A DNA stretch of 64,000 nucleotides from UBA4421 sp002470275 (GTDB taxonomy: Bacteria; Pseudomonadota; Gammaproteobacteria; Pseudomonadales; Azotimanducaceae): the NCBI GenBank assembly GCA_913052345.1, contig CAJXDR010000005.1:1-64000 (forward strand), read 5' to 3'. The translations under genes were made by a program, and so were the position numbers. Shown here one piece after another: positions 18,090 to 27,561 of this stretch; the first letter of the stretch is position 1; each line of letters starts with the position of its first letter. Below the pieces are notes generated by a model. It saw nothing but the letters and a program-made list of their open reading frames with translations, did no database searches and had not been told where the DNA came from.

Positions 18090-19922
18090 CTAGCCCAGCT
18101 GATATTCCGGTTGACTCAGCAAGGTATGCAGCAACGATCTAAGGGCCTCTTCCATGTAGGAGGCCGCTGCTCGCACCTCCTGTGTCCCAACCTCGGTGGC
18201 GAATTGTTCCGCTATGGTCTGACGTACTGGTTGAGAGATAGGAATGCTGAAAAAGCGGTCCTCAAAATATGCGACGACGTCGTCCGGCGTCTGGCACCCG
18301 GCCTGCATCACCTGCTCGGTCAAGCTCAGGGATGCGGTATGCCGCGAAATAGGTTTGACGCGCTGCAGGGCCATTTGCCAGCCTCGCATGCTGCCAAGCC
18401 GCGTATTAAAGGCCTCGTCTGCATCCGCCATTCTATTTGACTGGGCCATGTTGGCCCCCTCCGCGATGCCGGTGGGACGAGTGGCTTCGGATACGGACAT
18501 CCCCTGACGAAGACGCTGCTGCACCCTGGCGACCTCGGGGGTCAGTGAGGGAAACCGGTCTGGCGGGATGAAGCCGATATCAGGTGACAGGACGTCCAGA
18601 ATGAAATTGCCGCGCTCAAAGAGCAGCGAGGGAGTTATCCAGCTGCGTCCCTGAGACCAGCCCGCCACGGTGGGCGGATGCAGCAGGCGCTGTCCCAGGC
18701 GCTCTGTGGCCAGATTGAAGTCCGGCACGCCGGGCAGCGCGTCGAGGCCCAGCTTGCGATAGGTTGAGATCACCAGCTCCATCGGGCTCTTGATGTGGCT
18801 GCCCTGATGTTGATAGAAATCCCGAGAGCGGAAGAGCACGCCCAAAAATTCGCCAATATCGTAGTCAAGGACGGTCAGCAGCTGTCCTAACTGCCGTTGC
18901 GCGGCCGCCGAGGGCTGGTCGTACACAAAATAACGATATAGTTTCGTGGCAATAAAGGTCCCGGTGACAGGCTGATCCAAAATCAGATCAATGATCTCTT
19001 CACCATCAAAGCGGCCGCTGCGTCCAAGAAACGTTTTTTCACCCTCGTCGTGCAGGGCGGGGTCAACATAGAACTCAAGGCCCTTGACCGACCAGCCGGT
19101 GAAGGCCCTGGCCGCCTGGCGTACATCCTCTTCCCCGTACTCACCCACGCCCATGGTAAAGAGTTCCACGATTTCGCGGGCAAAGTTCTCGTTCGGCGCC
19201 GCCTTGGTATTTACCCCGGCATCAAGAAAGACCAACATCGCCGGGTCCTTTGCTACAGCAAGCAGCAGGTCCCGAAAATTTTCGGTTCCCAGGCGTTGGA
19301 AAAGCTGCACCTGGCGCAACATCTTTCGATAGTCGCGCACCTTGTCTTCGTTGGCCGCAAAGTGCCCATGCCAAAAGAGCGCCATCTTCTCCCTCAGGGC
19401 GTAGGGCGACGTTAGCATGCGATTGCCCCACCAGTAGGCTACGCGGTCTGTCTCTAACCGACTGGCTCTCAACCAATAAAAAAACCGGTCTACTACGGGC
19501 TGTAGCGGTCGATTGCCGCCGGGTTTTACGCTGACGCCCAGGGCGTGTCCCTGGCGCTTTGCCAACAGGGTTGCCGCAGGCCGACTTGCAGGGAACGGAT
19601 CCAAGCTGTCATCAAAGATGCCTGAGTGCTGAAAGTCTGGAGATTGGGCAGAGTTCTCGGTCGCCATCAGAAAGCGTTTCACCGCCGTTTCCGGACCGAG
19701 GCGAGATAATGCCTCGACTTCGTGGGCCGACGCGCCAAAACCGGCCCGCTCGTAAAGGTGTCGGGCGGCCTTTATTCCCCAGCTGGCATGGTCGATGGGC
19801 CTCAGGTCCAGGGGCCCATCCGGGGTTTGGTTCGCCCAGACGGCCCCCTGGATAAACAGCGTTGCGGCCAAGGCCAGGTTTCTAGCGGCAGCCGCCAGCA
19901 CTGGGTTTCGAGGTTTTTTCAC
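18090..19922 (-). CDS. DUF1800-family exported protein
   Basis: A 610-residue DUF1800 protein of unknown function. A Sec signal peptide covers about residues 1-30 (cut near VWANQ). The family core is visible as AARHLYERAGFGAS, the MALFWHGHFA segment, NENFAREIVELFTMGVGEY, QAARAFTGWS, and PPTVAGWSQGRSWI near the end. It starts with GTG at 19922, and the preceding GMC gene stops inside that start (GTGA), so the two are translationally coupled. DUF1800-DUF1501 pairs are widespread, and coupling to a GMC oxidoreductase here suggests a link to oxidation of an external or periplasmic compound; that is inference. Confidence 0.88.
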   Translation of the reverse strand: MKKPRNPVLAAAARNLALAATLFIQGAVWANQTPDGPLDLRPIDHASWGIKAARHLYERAGFGASAHEVEALSRLGPETAVKRFLMATENSAQSPDFQHSGIFDDSLDPFPASRPAATLLAKRQGHALGVSVKPGGNRPLQPVVDRFFYWLRASRLETDRVAYWWGNRMLTSPYALREKMALFWHGHFAANEDKVRDYRKMLRQVQLFQRLGTENFRDLLLAVAKDPAMLVFLDAGVNTKAAPNENFAREIVELFTMGVGEYGEEDVRQAARAFTGWSVKGLEFYVDPALHDEGEKTFLGRSGRFDGEEIIDLILDQPVTGTFIATKLYRYFVYDQPSAAAQRQLGQLLTVLDYDIGEFLGVLFRSRDFYQHQGSHIKSPMELVISTYRKLGLDALPGVPDFNLATERLGQRLLHPPTVAGWSQGRSWITPSLLFERGNFILDVLSPDIGFIPPDRFPSLTPEVARVQQRLRQGMSVSEATRPTGIAEGANMAQSNRMADADEAFNTRLGSMRGWQMALQRVKPISRHTASLSLTEQVMQAGCQTPDDVVAYFEDRFFSIPISQPVRQTIAEQFATEVGTQEVRAAASYMEEALRSLLHTLLSQPEYQLG

Positions 19923-21559
19923 GCGACCCAGGCTTCAGCGGCCAGTGCCGCTCGGCCCATGATGTGGTCAGAAATCTTCTCCGCCATCATGATCGTTGGT
20001 GCGTTGGTGTTGCCGCCGATGAGGGTGGGCATGATCGACGCATCAACCACCCGCAGGCCGGGCAGGCCGTGCACCTGACCATGTTCGTTAGTTACGGCCA
20101 TCGGATCACTGCCCATTTTGCAGGTGCCAATCGGGTGATAGAGCGTTTCTCCGGTATGGCGAATCCAGGCGTCGAGTTCATCATCGTTGTCTACGTCAAC
20201 TTCAGGGCCGGGCTTCAGCTGTGCACCGCGATAGTCGTCAAAGGCCTGCTGCATAAAGACGCGCCGGGTCTCCCGAAACCCGTTCCGGGTGTCGATGAGG
20301 TCCTGCTCTACATCAAAGTAATTCGGGAAGATGGCCGGGTCGGAATTAGGGGTGCCGTCCCTGAGGCTGAGATGCCCTCTACTCTGGGGCCGACAGCAGT
20401 AGACGATGCTCGAAAAACCATGTTTAGGAGAAACGCCAGCACGACCATGAACATCGCTCATGGCGATGGAGACGTAGTGGATTTGCATGTCGGGAATCTC
20501 TTTATCTGGCTGACTCTTAAAAAATGCGCCCCCGGCGGTTGGCGGATATCCGGCGTCACCGCTGCCGTTGAACAGGTAACGCATACCCGTCAGAGTCCGT
20601 CGCCAGAGCGTGGCCGAACGCGCCAAGGTTACCGGCCGTAAAGCGGCGAACTGGCTCACCACACCCACATGGTCTTGAAGGTTACGCCCTACGCCGGACA
20701 GCTCGTGGGCCATGGCAATCCCATGAGGCAGAATCTCTTCCCTAGGCCCAATCCCACTGCGGAGCAAAATCTGGGGTGAGTTGATGGCGCCAGCGCTGAG
20801 GATAATTTCCTTGTGTGCGGTGAGCGTGATCATCTCACCCTTGACCGAGACCTCCAGCCGATCTGCTCGCTGTTTGTCCAATAGAATCCGGTGTACGGCG
20901 GCATGGGAGAGGATCGACAGATTTGCGCGATCCTTTGCCGGATGAAGATAGGCCCTGGACGCACTGCAGCGCTGGTTCCCCTGAATGGTGTGTTCGTAGC
21001 GGCTAAAGCCTTCCTGCTGTCGCCCGTTGAAGTCTTCCGTAATTGGGAATCCGGCTTGGCCGCCTGCCTGGACGAAGCGGTCTAGCAAAATGTCATCGGT
21101 TCGATCGGCTTTTTTAACGTGCAGCGGGCCATCAAATCCGTGGTAGTCCTGATCGCCCTCGCCATCAAAGGATTCTGCACGCTTAAAGTAAGGCAGGACC
21201 TCAGCGTAGGACCACCCTTTGTTGCCCAGCTGCGACCATTGGTCATAGTCCGCGTTGTGTCCGCGCGTATACACCATGGCGTTGATAGAAGAGGATCCGC
21301 CCCATCCGCGCCCCCGAGGCCAGTACAGCGACCTATTTCCGAAACCAGGCTGGGCTTCAGTCTCGAAGCCGTAGTTATTGCGGTTCTTTTTGGGCACCAA
21401 ATTGGCGTACCCCGCAGGCATTTTGATGAACAGGTTGTCATCACGGCCCCCCGCCTCCAGCAGCAGCACGCGATTTTGTCCGTCCGCAGAAAGGCGATTA
21501 GCCAATACGCATCCGGCGCTGCCTGCACCGACGATAATATAGTCTGCTTCTCTTTCCAT
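19919..21559 (-). CDS. GMC-family FAD oxidoreductase (alcohol dehydrogenase-like)
   Basis: A 546-residue glucose-methanol-choline oxidoreductase, resembling choline or polyethylene-glycol/alcohol dehydrogenases, that would oxidise an alcohol with FAD. The N-terminus carries GAGSAGCVLANRLS and the LLLEAGG strand. GRGWGGSSSINAMVYTRG is GMC signature 1 and GAINSPQILLRSGIGP is signature 2. The C-terminus has LYHPIGTCKMG and RVVDASIMPTLIGGNTNAP with the active-site His and Asn. There is no signal peptide, unlike its two downstream partners. A strong GGAGGGGAAGG ribosome site precedes it. It is the first gene of the unit with DUF1800 and DUF1501. Confidence 0.92.
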   Translation of the reverse strand: MEREADYIIVGAGSAGCVLANRLSADGQNRVLLLEAGGRDDNLFIKMPAGYANLVPKKNRNNYGFETEAQPGFGNRSLYWPRGRGWGGSSSINAMVYTRGHNADYDQWSQLGNKGWSYAEVLPYFKRAESFDGEGDQDYHGFDGPLHVKKADRTDDILLDRFVQAGGQAGFPITEDFNGRQQEGFSRYEHTIQGNQRCSASRAYLHPAKDRANLSILSHAAVHRILLDKQRADRLEVSVKGEMITLTAHKEIILSAGAINSPQILLRSGIGPREEILPHGIAMAHELSGVGRNLQDHVGVVSQFAALRPVTLARSATLWRRTLTGMRYLFNGSGDAGYPPTAGGAFFKSQPDKEIPDMQIHYVSIAMSDVHGRAGVSPKHGFSSIVYCCRPQSRGHLSLRDGTPNSDPAIFPNYFDVEQDLIDTRNGFRETRRVFMQQAFDDYRGAQLKPGPEVDVDNDDELDAWIRHTGETLYHPIGTCKMGSDPMAVTNEHGQVHGLPGLRVVDASIMPTLIGGNTNAPTIMMAEKISDHIMGRAALAAEAWVA

Positions 21560-21652
21560 AGTTGTCCTTCCCCTCCATCCGGGCGGCTCTGGCGTTGACC
21601 GCCAGAAACTGCTGGTAGCCGTTAAAGTTTAAACCAAGCGTTCCGCCCTTAA

Positions 21653-22000
21653 CTAGGCTATTGGGCTTCCGTTGGGCATCTCGAAATCCGTGCTCAGCAA
21701 GACTACGTCGCCCTGCTCACCTACCGCACCGAGTATCAGGCACTCGCTCATAAGGGGGCCAATTTGCTTGGGAGGAAAGTTGATCACCGCAACCACCTGA
21801 CGCCCAATCAGTTGTTCTGGCGAATAATGATCGGTGATCTGAGCGCTGCTTTTGCGAACCCCTATCGTTGGACCGAAATTGATCCAGAGTTTGAGGGCGG
21901 GTCGGAGCGCTTCTGGAAAGCTCTCCGCCCTCTCTACGGTGCCTACCCGCATATCCACGGCAGAAAAGTGGCTAAAGCCGATATCAGGTTTAGGCTCCAT
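21653..22000 (-). CDS. csaA: CsaA-like tRNA-binding (chaperone) protein
   Basis: A 115-residue OB-fold protein of the CsaA/Arc1/EMAP-II group, which binds tRNA and has been described as a secretion chaperone in Bacillus. Family marks are FSAVDMRVGTVERAESFPEA at the N-terminus, LKLWINFGP, GRQVVAVINFPPKQIGPLMSE and a C-terminal LLSTDFEMPNGSPI. The ATG at 22000 is preferred over a TTG at 22021 in the open frame. It follows the phosphoesterase gene closely (17 bases after its stop). The role in this organism is unproven. Confidence 0.85.
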   Translation of the reverse strand: MEPKPDIGFSHFSAVDMRVGTVERAESFPEALRPALKLWINFGPTIGVRKSSAQITDHYSPEQLIGRQVVAVINFPPKQIGPLMSECLILGAVGEQGDVVLLSTDFEMPNGSPIA

Positions 22001-22017
22001 AGTCGCCTCAGTCGCTC

Positions 22018-22800
22018 TCAACCCGTCTGACGAGGGTAGCGCGCGCTTTCAGCTGAGCCTTGATTTGGTCGACGTTTCTGTAAGGTCATGGGGTCCCATA
22101 CACCGTCGAAGGCGGCCGTGCTCTCCCATACCCGACGCCCGTGTCCGTCCGCCAGGGTGAGCGTGCGCCCCAACACCAGTTCTTCGTTGCCTACATAGTC
22201 GAAGCCGGACAGAGTCTCAGCCGGAATATCGAGAATCACGACGCCGGGGGAGTGTCCCCTCAGCGTCCCCGCGTTGATCAGCTGGAGCGACGGGAAATCA
22301 ATCAAGGTCCGATAGTGCATGTGGCCATTCACCAAATAACGGGGGCCACCCTGACGCCCGTTCAGCAGGGCGTCCAAGCTCTCCGAGCGTTTGCTTTCAC
22401 TGTGCTCAGAACCTGGCCACACCTTAGCCATGTCGTCCTCCAAGATGCCATGACACAGAATGAGAGTGCCCCGAGGCGTGGGTAGCTCAATGATCTGGGG
22501 CAGACTGGCCAAGTAGGCTAAGGTCTCGGCGGAAAGGTTGGCCACGAGGTGTGCGTTGGGTACATGGCGGGTTTGCTGATTCAGCAGCCATCGATCATGG
22601 TTTCCTCGGACCACGTGAGCGCCGGCATCACGCAGGAGCCTGCACGTCTGCTCCAGACAGCCTCGACCGTCGGCCAAGTCTCCTGTGCACAACACGGCGT
22701 CAACGTTTTGCGAACTCAGAAAGGCCAGGGAGTCGGCGAGTCGCTCGTGCTCTGCATGGACGTCACCGATTAAACCAAGACGATGCAACAAGACGATCAC
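22018..22800 (-). CDS. Calcineurin-like metallophosphoesterase
   Basis: A 260-residue phosphoesterase with a two-metal site. The motifs are in order: LIGDVHAEHERL (D-x-H), VLCTGDLADG (GD), VVRGNHDRW (GNHD), LCHGILEDD and NGHMHYRTL (GH-x-H). The start appears to be GTG at 22800, or TTG codons just after it; there is no clear ribosome site. It resembles YfcE/MJ0936-type enzymes, and the nearby serine/threonine-phosphatase-like ones are less similar. The physiological substrate is unknown. It lies upstream of csaA on the same strand. Confidence 0.8.
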   Translation of the reverse strand: MIVLLHRLGLIGDVHAEHERLADSLAFLSSQNVDAVLCTGDLADGRGCLEQTCRLLRDAGAHVVRGNHDRWLLNQQTRHVPNAHLVANLSAETLAYLASLPQIIELPTPRGTLILCHGILEDDMAKVWPGSEHSESKRSESLDALLNGRQGGPRYLVNGHMHYRTLIDFPSLQLINAGTLRGHSPGVVILDIPAETLSGFDYVGNEELVLGRTLTLADGHGRRVWESTAAFDGVWDPMTLQKRRPNQGSAESARYPRQTG

Positions 22801-23032
22801 TCAGGTTGAGACAGCCTGCACGCTATCGCCGGATCAGTGAAATTGGCGTGAATAGAGTTCATTGGCGTGGCGATGATCGGTATCAAGAACTAGATGATCG
22901 CGACCAATTTTTCACAGGCAGTTCACTGGCCTAGTCAAAAACTGAGGTTAATCAGGGCAGCGCTTTTGGATAAAGCCGTCCCTGCCCCCTTTGCCCCCAC
23001 GGCGACAAGCCTGGGCGCTACGCGAGAGTCTT

Positions 23033-24310
23033 ATGGTAGTTGTGTTTAAGTTATTGCGTCGTTTCCTTCTCCCGGGTGTTGGTCAGATAAAGCCAAGGCT
23101 TGCCGTGCCGAGCAAGACGCCAAGCGCTATCGATTTGGTGAAACCTCGCCAAGACGACCCGCCCGAGGCTAAGACAAACGAAGTATCATCCCGCTTACCC
23201 GACGGGCTCGTCGGCGGGCTACAAATTCTGGGTATTCTCGGGCTGACGACGTTGGCCGTTATTTTTGCGCGCTCGGACGGCAATGGCACGCGGACGGCAA
23301 GCTTCCCACCGCCGAGTCAGGCCGGTGATCTAAGCGTCAGGGTGATTCAACCGCCCGCCAGCGCCAGCACCATTAGCCTGAGTGCCAGCGGCAGCGTGGC
23401 CGCACGTACCTATGTTGAACTTATGCCTCAGGTCTCAGGCAGAATTGTTGAACTCTCCTCGTCTATGAAAGCGGGCGGTTCGTTCGCTGCGAATGAGTCG
23501 CTCCTGCGTATCGACCCTTCCGACTTTCAGCTTCAGGTGGACCAGGCACAGGCCGACATTCAGATCGCCTCAGCAAATCTGATGCTGCAGCAGGCCAGAA
23601 GCGATGCAGCGAAAAAGAACTACGCCATTGTCAATCCAGGCGCAGAGGTTCCCACCTTGGTGGCTCTACTGCCCCAGATCGCGCAGGCTGAAGCCCAGCT
23701 TGCAGCGGCAAGGGCGCGGCTGGAGGTGGCTGAGCTGAGCCTAAGTCGAACCAACTTTTCACTCCCCTTCGCCGGGAGAATTACAGAATCTAGTGCTGAT
23801 CTTGGTCAGATGTTGACCAGCGGTAAGTCTTTTGGGCAAGCCTATTCCCTGAACAGCGTCGAGGTAGCGATTCCCATCTCTCCCAGCGACTTGGTGTATC
23901 TGGAGCCGGCTGAGGGTCGTCGGGTGCTGATCTCCTATGCCGGGCAAGAGCTGGAGGGGCGTATCGAACGGGTGAGTTCTGAATTCGACCAGCGAAGTCG
24001 CTTCGCACGCCTATATGTCCCCATGAATGCGTATCCGGAGGTTCAGCCGGGCTTCTTCGTCGAAACCACGCTGATTGGGCCCGAGGTAGGGCGTGGTATC
24101 ACGCTCCCCGAGGCGGCCGTGCAGCCGTCGGGCAACGTCCTGTATATCCGAGACGGTGTCTTAGTCGAACATCGGCCCGAAATTCGAGGCAGAAACTCAG
24201 AGGGTCTGGTCATTGATGCCTTTGACTATGCCGACGGCGTCGTTCTTGGGGCGGTATCCGATGCGGCCGTTGGCGACAGGGCGACTCCTTACGCTGAATC
24301 ATCACCATGA
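23033..24310 (+). CDS. RND efflux periplasmic adaptor (membrane fusion protein)
   Basis: A HlyD/AcrA-type adaptor of about 425 residues that links the inner-membrane pump to an outer-membrane channel. ATG at 23033 is preferred to the TTG at 22991. The first 55 residues are polar and proline-rich, then one membrane helix (about residues 58-76, LQILGILGLTTLAVIFA) anchors it. After that come the lipoyl half-motif (ARTYVELMPQVSGRIVELS), a helical hairpin with many QAEAQLAAARARLEV-type repeats, and beta-barrel parts. The pump gene overlaps its stop by four bases (ATGA). No TolC homolog or regulator is adjacent. Confidence 0.87.
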   Translation: MVVVFKLLRRFLLPGVGQIKPRLAVPSKTPSAIDLVKPRQDDPPEAKTNEVSSRLPDGLVGGLQILGILGLTTLAVIFARSDGNGTRTASFPPPSQAGDLSVRVIQPPASASTISLSASGSVAARTYVELMPQVSGRIVELSSSMKAGGSFAANESLLRIDPSDFQLQVDQAQADIQIASANLMLQQARSDAAKKNYAIVNPGAEVPTLVALLPQIAQAEAQLAAARARLEVAELSLSRTNFSLPFAGRITESSADLGQMLTSGKSFGQAYSLNSVEVAIPISPSDLVYLEPAEGRRVLISYAGQELEGRIERVSSEFDQRSRFARLYVPMNAYPEVQPGFFVETTLIGPEVGRGITLPEAAVQPSGNVLYIRDGVLVEHRPEIRGRNSEGLVIDAFDYADGVVLGAVSDAAVGDRATPYAESSP

Positions 24311-27300
24311 GCGAAGCGTCGCCGGACCAGAGCCCCTCAACGGCCCTCTCTCTGCCTGGGCAGGGGGTTATTCGGTTCTTTTTACAGAACGCTGTCGCTG
24401 CCAACCTCATCATGCTGATCCTCCTGGTAGGCGGGGTCATCGCGGGCATGGGGCTCAATGCTCAAGTCTTCCCCACCATCAACCCAGGCATCATCACTGT
24501 AACGGTGCCCTACCCCGGTGCGGCACCTAGCGAGGTTGAAGAGAGTATCACCCGTCGAGTCGAGGAAGCCGTGATTGGCATCGAGGGTGTGGACGAGGTG
24601 ACCTCTCGGGCAGCGGAAAACGTCGGTACGATTACCATCGAACTCAAAGACTTTGTTGATGAGGCAGAGATCAAGAACGATGTAGAGGCTGCCGTTGAGC
24701 GCCTCTCAGACTTTCCACCGGCCGAAGCCGAGCAGCCTCAAATAGAAAGAGCGCAGACCGTGAGCGACGTCATTACCCTGGTTTTGATATCAGATCTTGA
24801 AGAAACCAAGCTGCGCGCCGCAGGCGAACGCCTGGTAGAGGAGCTGCTTGCCATCCCCGAGGTCTCCTTGGTCGGCTTGATGGGTGCTCGCGACTACGAA
24901 ATCTCCATAGAGGTGAGCGAACGGGCCCTGCGTCAATACGATCTCAGCATTGATGAGGTCGCTAGCGCCATACGCAGATCGTCCGTGAACGTCTCATCCG
25001 GTGAACTCAGAACCCCAGCCGGAGACCTTTTGCTCCGCACCAATAACAAGCGTATGGCCGGTGACGCTTTCGGCGACATCGTGTTACGGGGTGAGTCCGA
25101 CGGAGCCATTCTTAGGCTTGAAGATGTTGCCACCATTAACGATACGTTCGCAGAACAGGACATGGTTCAGGAACTCAACGGCCGCCGAAGCCTGCTCGTG
25201 AGCGTCCAGAAGTCCGAGTCCGAGGATACCCTGGAGATCGCCGCAGCCGTTCGAGCCTTTCTCGCTGGCTACACGCCGGCCCCGGGCATCTCGGTGGATG
25301 TTTGGGACGATCAAACCAGTATTCTCGAACAGCGCCTGGGTTTGCTGATCGACAACGGGGTCCTTGGGTTTACCCTGGTCTTCCTGTTTTTAGTCATCAT
25401 GCTCGATCTGCGGCTGGCGACCTGGGTTGCCATGGGGGTACCCATTTCTTTTTTAGGTGCCCTCCTCTTTTTTGGCTCCTTCGGCGTCAACATCAATATG
25501 ATTTCGCTCTTTGCTCTGATCATGGTGCTGGGCATCGTTGTGGATGATGCCGTGGTCGTGGGTGAGAACATTATTACGGAGCAGGAGGCTCTGGGCCAAA
25601 GCTATCAGGCCACGCTTCGCGGCGTCGCCGGCGTCTTTAGCCCCGTCTTTATCGGCGTGCTGACCAGCATGGCGGCCTTCGCTCCTCTGCTTTTCGTGAC
25701 CGGTAGTTTTGGCCAAATTCTGGCCGCCATCCCCGTTGTGGTGATCTTGGTTCTGACTATTTCCCTCGTTGAGGTTTTTCTGGTTTTGCCGTCACACCTT
25801 GCTCACGGACGCTCATGGAGTCGTGGTCCCCTTAAGGCGTTTCAGGGTCGCGTCGCTCAGTTTGTTATGACCTTCAGAGATCAATATTTTCTACCCGCAG
25901 TAAGTTGGGCGGTGAGACGTCGCTATGTCACCTTGATTGCCGCGCTTGGCATGCTGATCTTCGCGGCGTCCTTAATGGTAAGCGGCGCGGTGCGATTTAT
26001 CTTTTTCCCTCAGCTCGAATCGGTTTCCATGCGTGCCACCCTAACATTCCCTGTGGGTACGCCGTTTACAGAGACCGAGCGTGCGGCGAGGAAAATTATC
26101 GATGCGGCCTATGCCATAAATGATCAGCGTGACGGCGCTGCCTTTAAAGCAGTCAACGCCACCATCGGCGGCGTCAGCCGCATGGGTGGCGGGCCCGATG
26201 GCGGTGGCGGCGTCAGCGCTTCAAGCAACTTGGCTTCCATCATCGTTCTGCTTGAGGACGAACCGCGTCGTACAGAATCTGCCCAGGCGCTGGAGAGGGA
26301 ATGGCGTCAGCGAGTGGGACAAATCGTTGGCGTTGAGAGCCTGTCGTTTTCCTCCAGCTATTTTGATTCCGGCGCGGACATTGAGTTTCGGCTAGCGCAT
26401 CAAGACGATGGTCAACTCATGGCTGCAGTTGAGGCGCTGAAGCTGGCCTATGCAGACGTACCCGGACTTTACGATATTCAGGATTCCTTCAATCCCGGAA
26501 AAACCCAGTTTGATATCGAACTCACTTCGGCAGGAGAAGCCGCCGGGCTTCAACCGGCTGACGTCGCCCGTCAGCTGCGAAATAATTTTTACGGACAAGA
26601 AGTCCAACGCATTCAGAGGGGACGTGACGAACTCAGGGTCATGGTCCGCTATCCGCGTTCCGAAAGAGAAAGCGCACAAAACCTGAACGATACCTGGATT
26701 CGCTTGGCTGACGGCACCCAAGCCCCGCTTTCTGCGGTTGCCACCCTGCGGGAGTCGAGAAGCTATTCGTCCATCGAGCGGGTTGCTGGCCTGCGTATTG
26801 TCACGGTGTCCGCCGAGGCCGATACCGACCTCATCACGCCTACTGAAGCGAACAACGAAGTCATGCAGAGCATCCTACCGGCACTGCGGGCACAATTTCC
26901 TGATATTCGCGTTGAGCAAGCAGGCCAAGGCCGAGAAGAGAGTGAGGATTTGGCCTCCCTGGTTCAGTCAATGATGATCGCAGTTCTGATTATCTTTGCG
27001 CTGCTGGCTTCCCAGCTTCGCAGCTATACCCAGCCTCTTGTGGTGTTGACCGGCATTCCCTTTGGCGCGGCGGGTGCAGTCATTGGTCACTTCATCCTGG
27101 GCTACAACATCTCCTTTATCTCCATCTTTGGCATGGTCGCTCTGAGCGGCGTGGTCGTGAACGATGCCTTGGTGCTGCTGGATCAGTACAACCGCAATCG
27201 GCGCGAAGGCCTGGATGTCCACGAGGCCATAACCGCTGCCTCACAGCGGCGCTTTAGAGCCATCTTCCTGACCACGGTGACCACTGCGTTGGGGCTAACC

Positions 27301-27507
27301 CCCATGCTGTTTGAAACCAGCATTCAGGCTCAGTTCTTAATTCCCATGGCCGTTAGCCTTGCTACCGGCATTGTTTTTGCCAGCGTTATTATCCTCATGT
27401 TGGTCCCCGCCCTGGTGATCATACGAGAAGACTTCCTGGGTGCCCTGTCCAAGATTGGCGCCCAGCAGCCTGACCTATCGGGCAAGACCACAAAGTTAGC
27501 CTCCTAG
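24307..27507 (+). CDS. RND-family efflux pump inner-membrane permease
   Basis: A 1066-residue proton-driven transporter of the AcrB/MexB superfamily. The expected layout is seen: helix 1 near 25-45, a large periplasmic loop, helices 2-6 from about 340 to 490, a central cytoplasmic stretch, a second periplasmic loop and helices 8-12 at about 875-1040. The helix-4 region has GIVVDDAVVVGENI, with the paired Asp of the proton relay. The second-half counterpart is SGVVVNDALVLLDQYN. The glycine-rich MGGGPDGGGGVS stretch near 628 is unusual. It is translationally coupled to the adaptor. The substrates are unknown; it belongs to the broad acriflavin-resistance group rather than heavy-metal pumps. Confidence 0.93.
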   Translation: MSEASPDQSPSTALSLPGQGVIRFFLQNAVAANLIMLILLVGGVIAGMGLNAQVFPTINPGIITVTVPYPGAAPSEVEESITRRVEEAVIGIEGVDEVTSRAAENVGTITIELKDFVDEAEIKNDVEAAVERLSDFPPAEAEQPQIERAQTVSDVITLVLISDLEETKLRAAGERLVEELLAIPEVSLVGLMGARDYEISIEVSERALRQYDLSIDEVASAIRRSSVNVSSGELRTPAGDLLLRTNNKRMAGDAFGDIVLRGESDGAILRLEDVATINDTFAEQDMVQELNGRRSLLVSVQKSESEDTLEIAAAVRAFLAGYTPAPGISVDVWDDQTSILEQRLGLLIDNGVLGFTLVFLFLVIMLDLRLATWVAMGVPISFLGALLFFGSFGVNINMISLFALIMVLGIVVDDAVVVGENIITEQEALGQSYQATLRGVAGVFSPVFIGVLTSMAAFAPLLFVTGSFGQILAAIPVVVILVLTISLVEVFLVLPSHLAHGRSWSRGPLKAFQGRVAQFVMTFRDQYFLPAVSWAVRRRYVTLIAALGMLIFAASLMVSGAVRFIFFPQLESVSMRATLTFPVGTPFTETERAARKIIDAAYAINDQRDGAAFKAVNATIGGVSRMGGGPDGGGGVSASSNLASIIVLLEDEPRRTESAQALEREWRQRVGQIVGVESLSFSSSYFDSGADIEFRLAHQDDGQLMAAVEALKLAYADVPGLYDIQDSFNPGKTQFDIELTSAGEAAGLQPADVARQLRNNFYGQEVQRIQRGRDELRVMVRYPRSERESAQNLNDTWIRLADGTQAPLSAVATLRESRSYSSIERVAGLRIVTVSAEADTDLITPTEANNEVMQSILPALRAQFPDIRVEQAGQGREESEDLASLVQSMMIAVLIIFALLASQLRSYTQPLVVLTGIPFGAAGAVIGHFILGYNISFISIFGMVALSGVVVNDALVLLDQYNRNRREGLDVHEAITAASQRRFRAIFLTTVTTALGLTPMLFETSIQAQFLIPMAVSLATGIVFASVIILMLVPALVIIREDFLGALSKIGAQQPDLSGKTTKLAS

Positions 27508-27549
27508 GTGCCTGACCGCTGGCCCTCACTATCTCTTCGCCTCCCCTGT

Positions 27550-27555
27550 TAAGAT
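27550..27555 (+). promoter_or_regulatory. Extended -10 just upstream of tusD
   Basis: TGTTAAGAT (extended -10 form TGnTAAGAT, hexamer at 27550-27555) ends seven bases before the tusD ATG, and there is no Shine-Dalgarno in between. If used, transcription would begin at or next to the ATG. The -35 is weak, as is common with extended -10 promoters. Confidence 0.35.
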
Positions 27556-27561
27556 CAGCCC

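Noticed and set aside
19964..20641. 225-codon plus-strand frame opposite the GMC gene
   Set aside because: GMC signatures on the minus strand are complete, so this is an antisense shadow.
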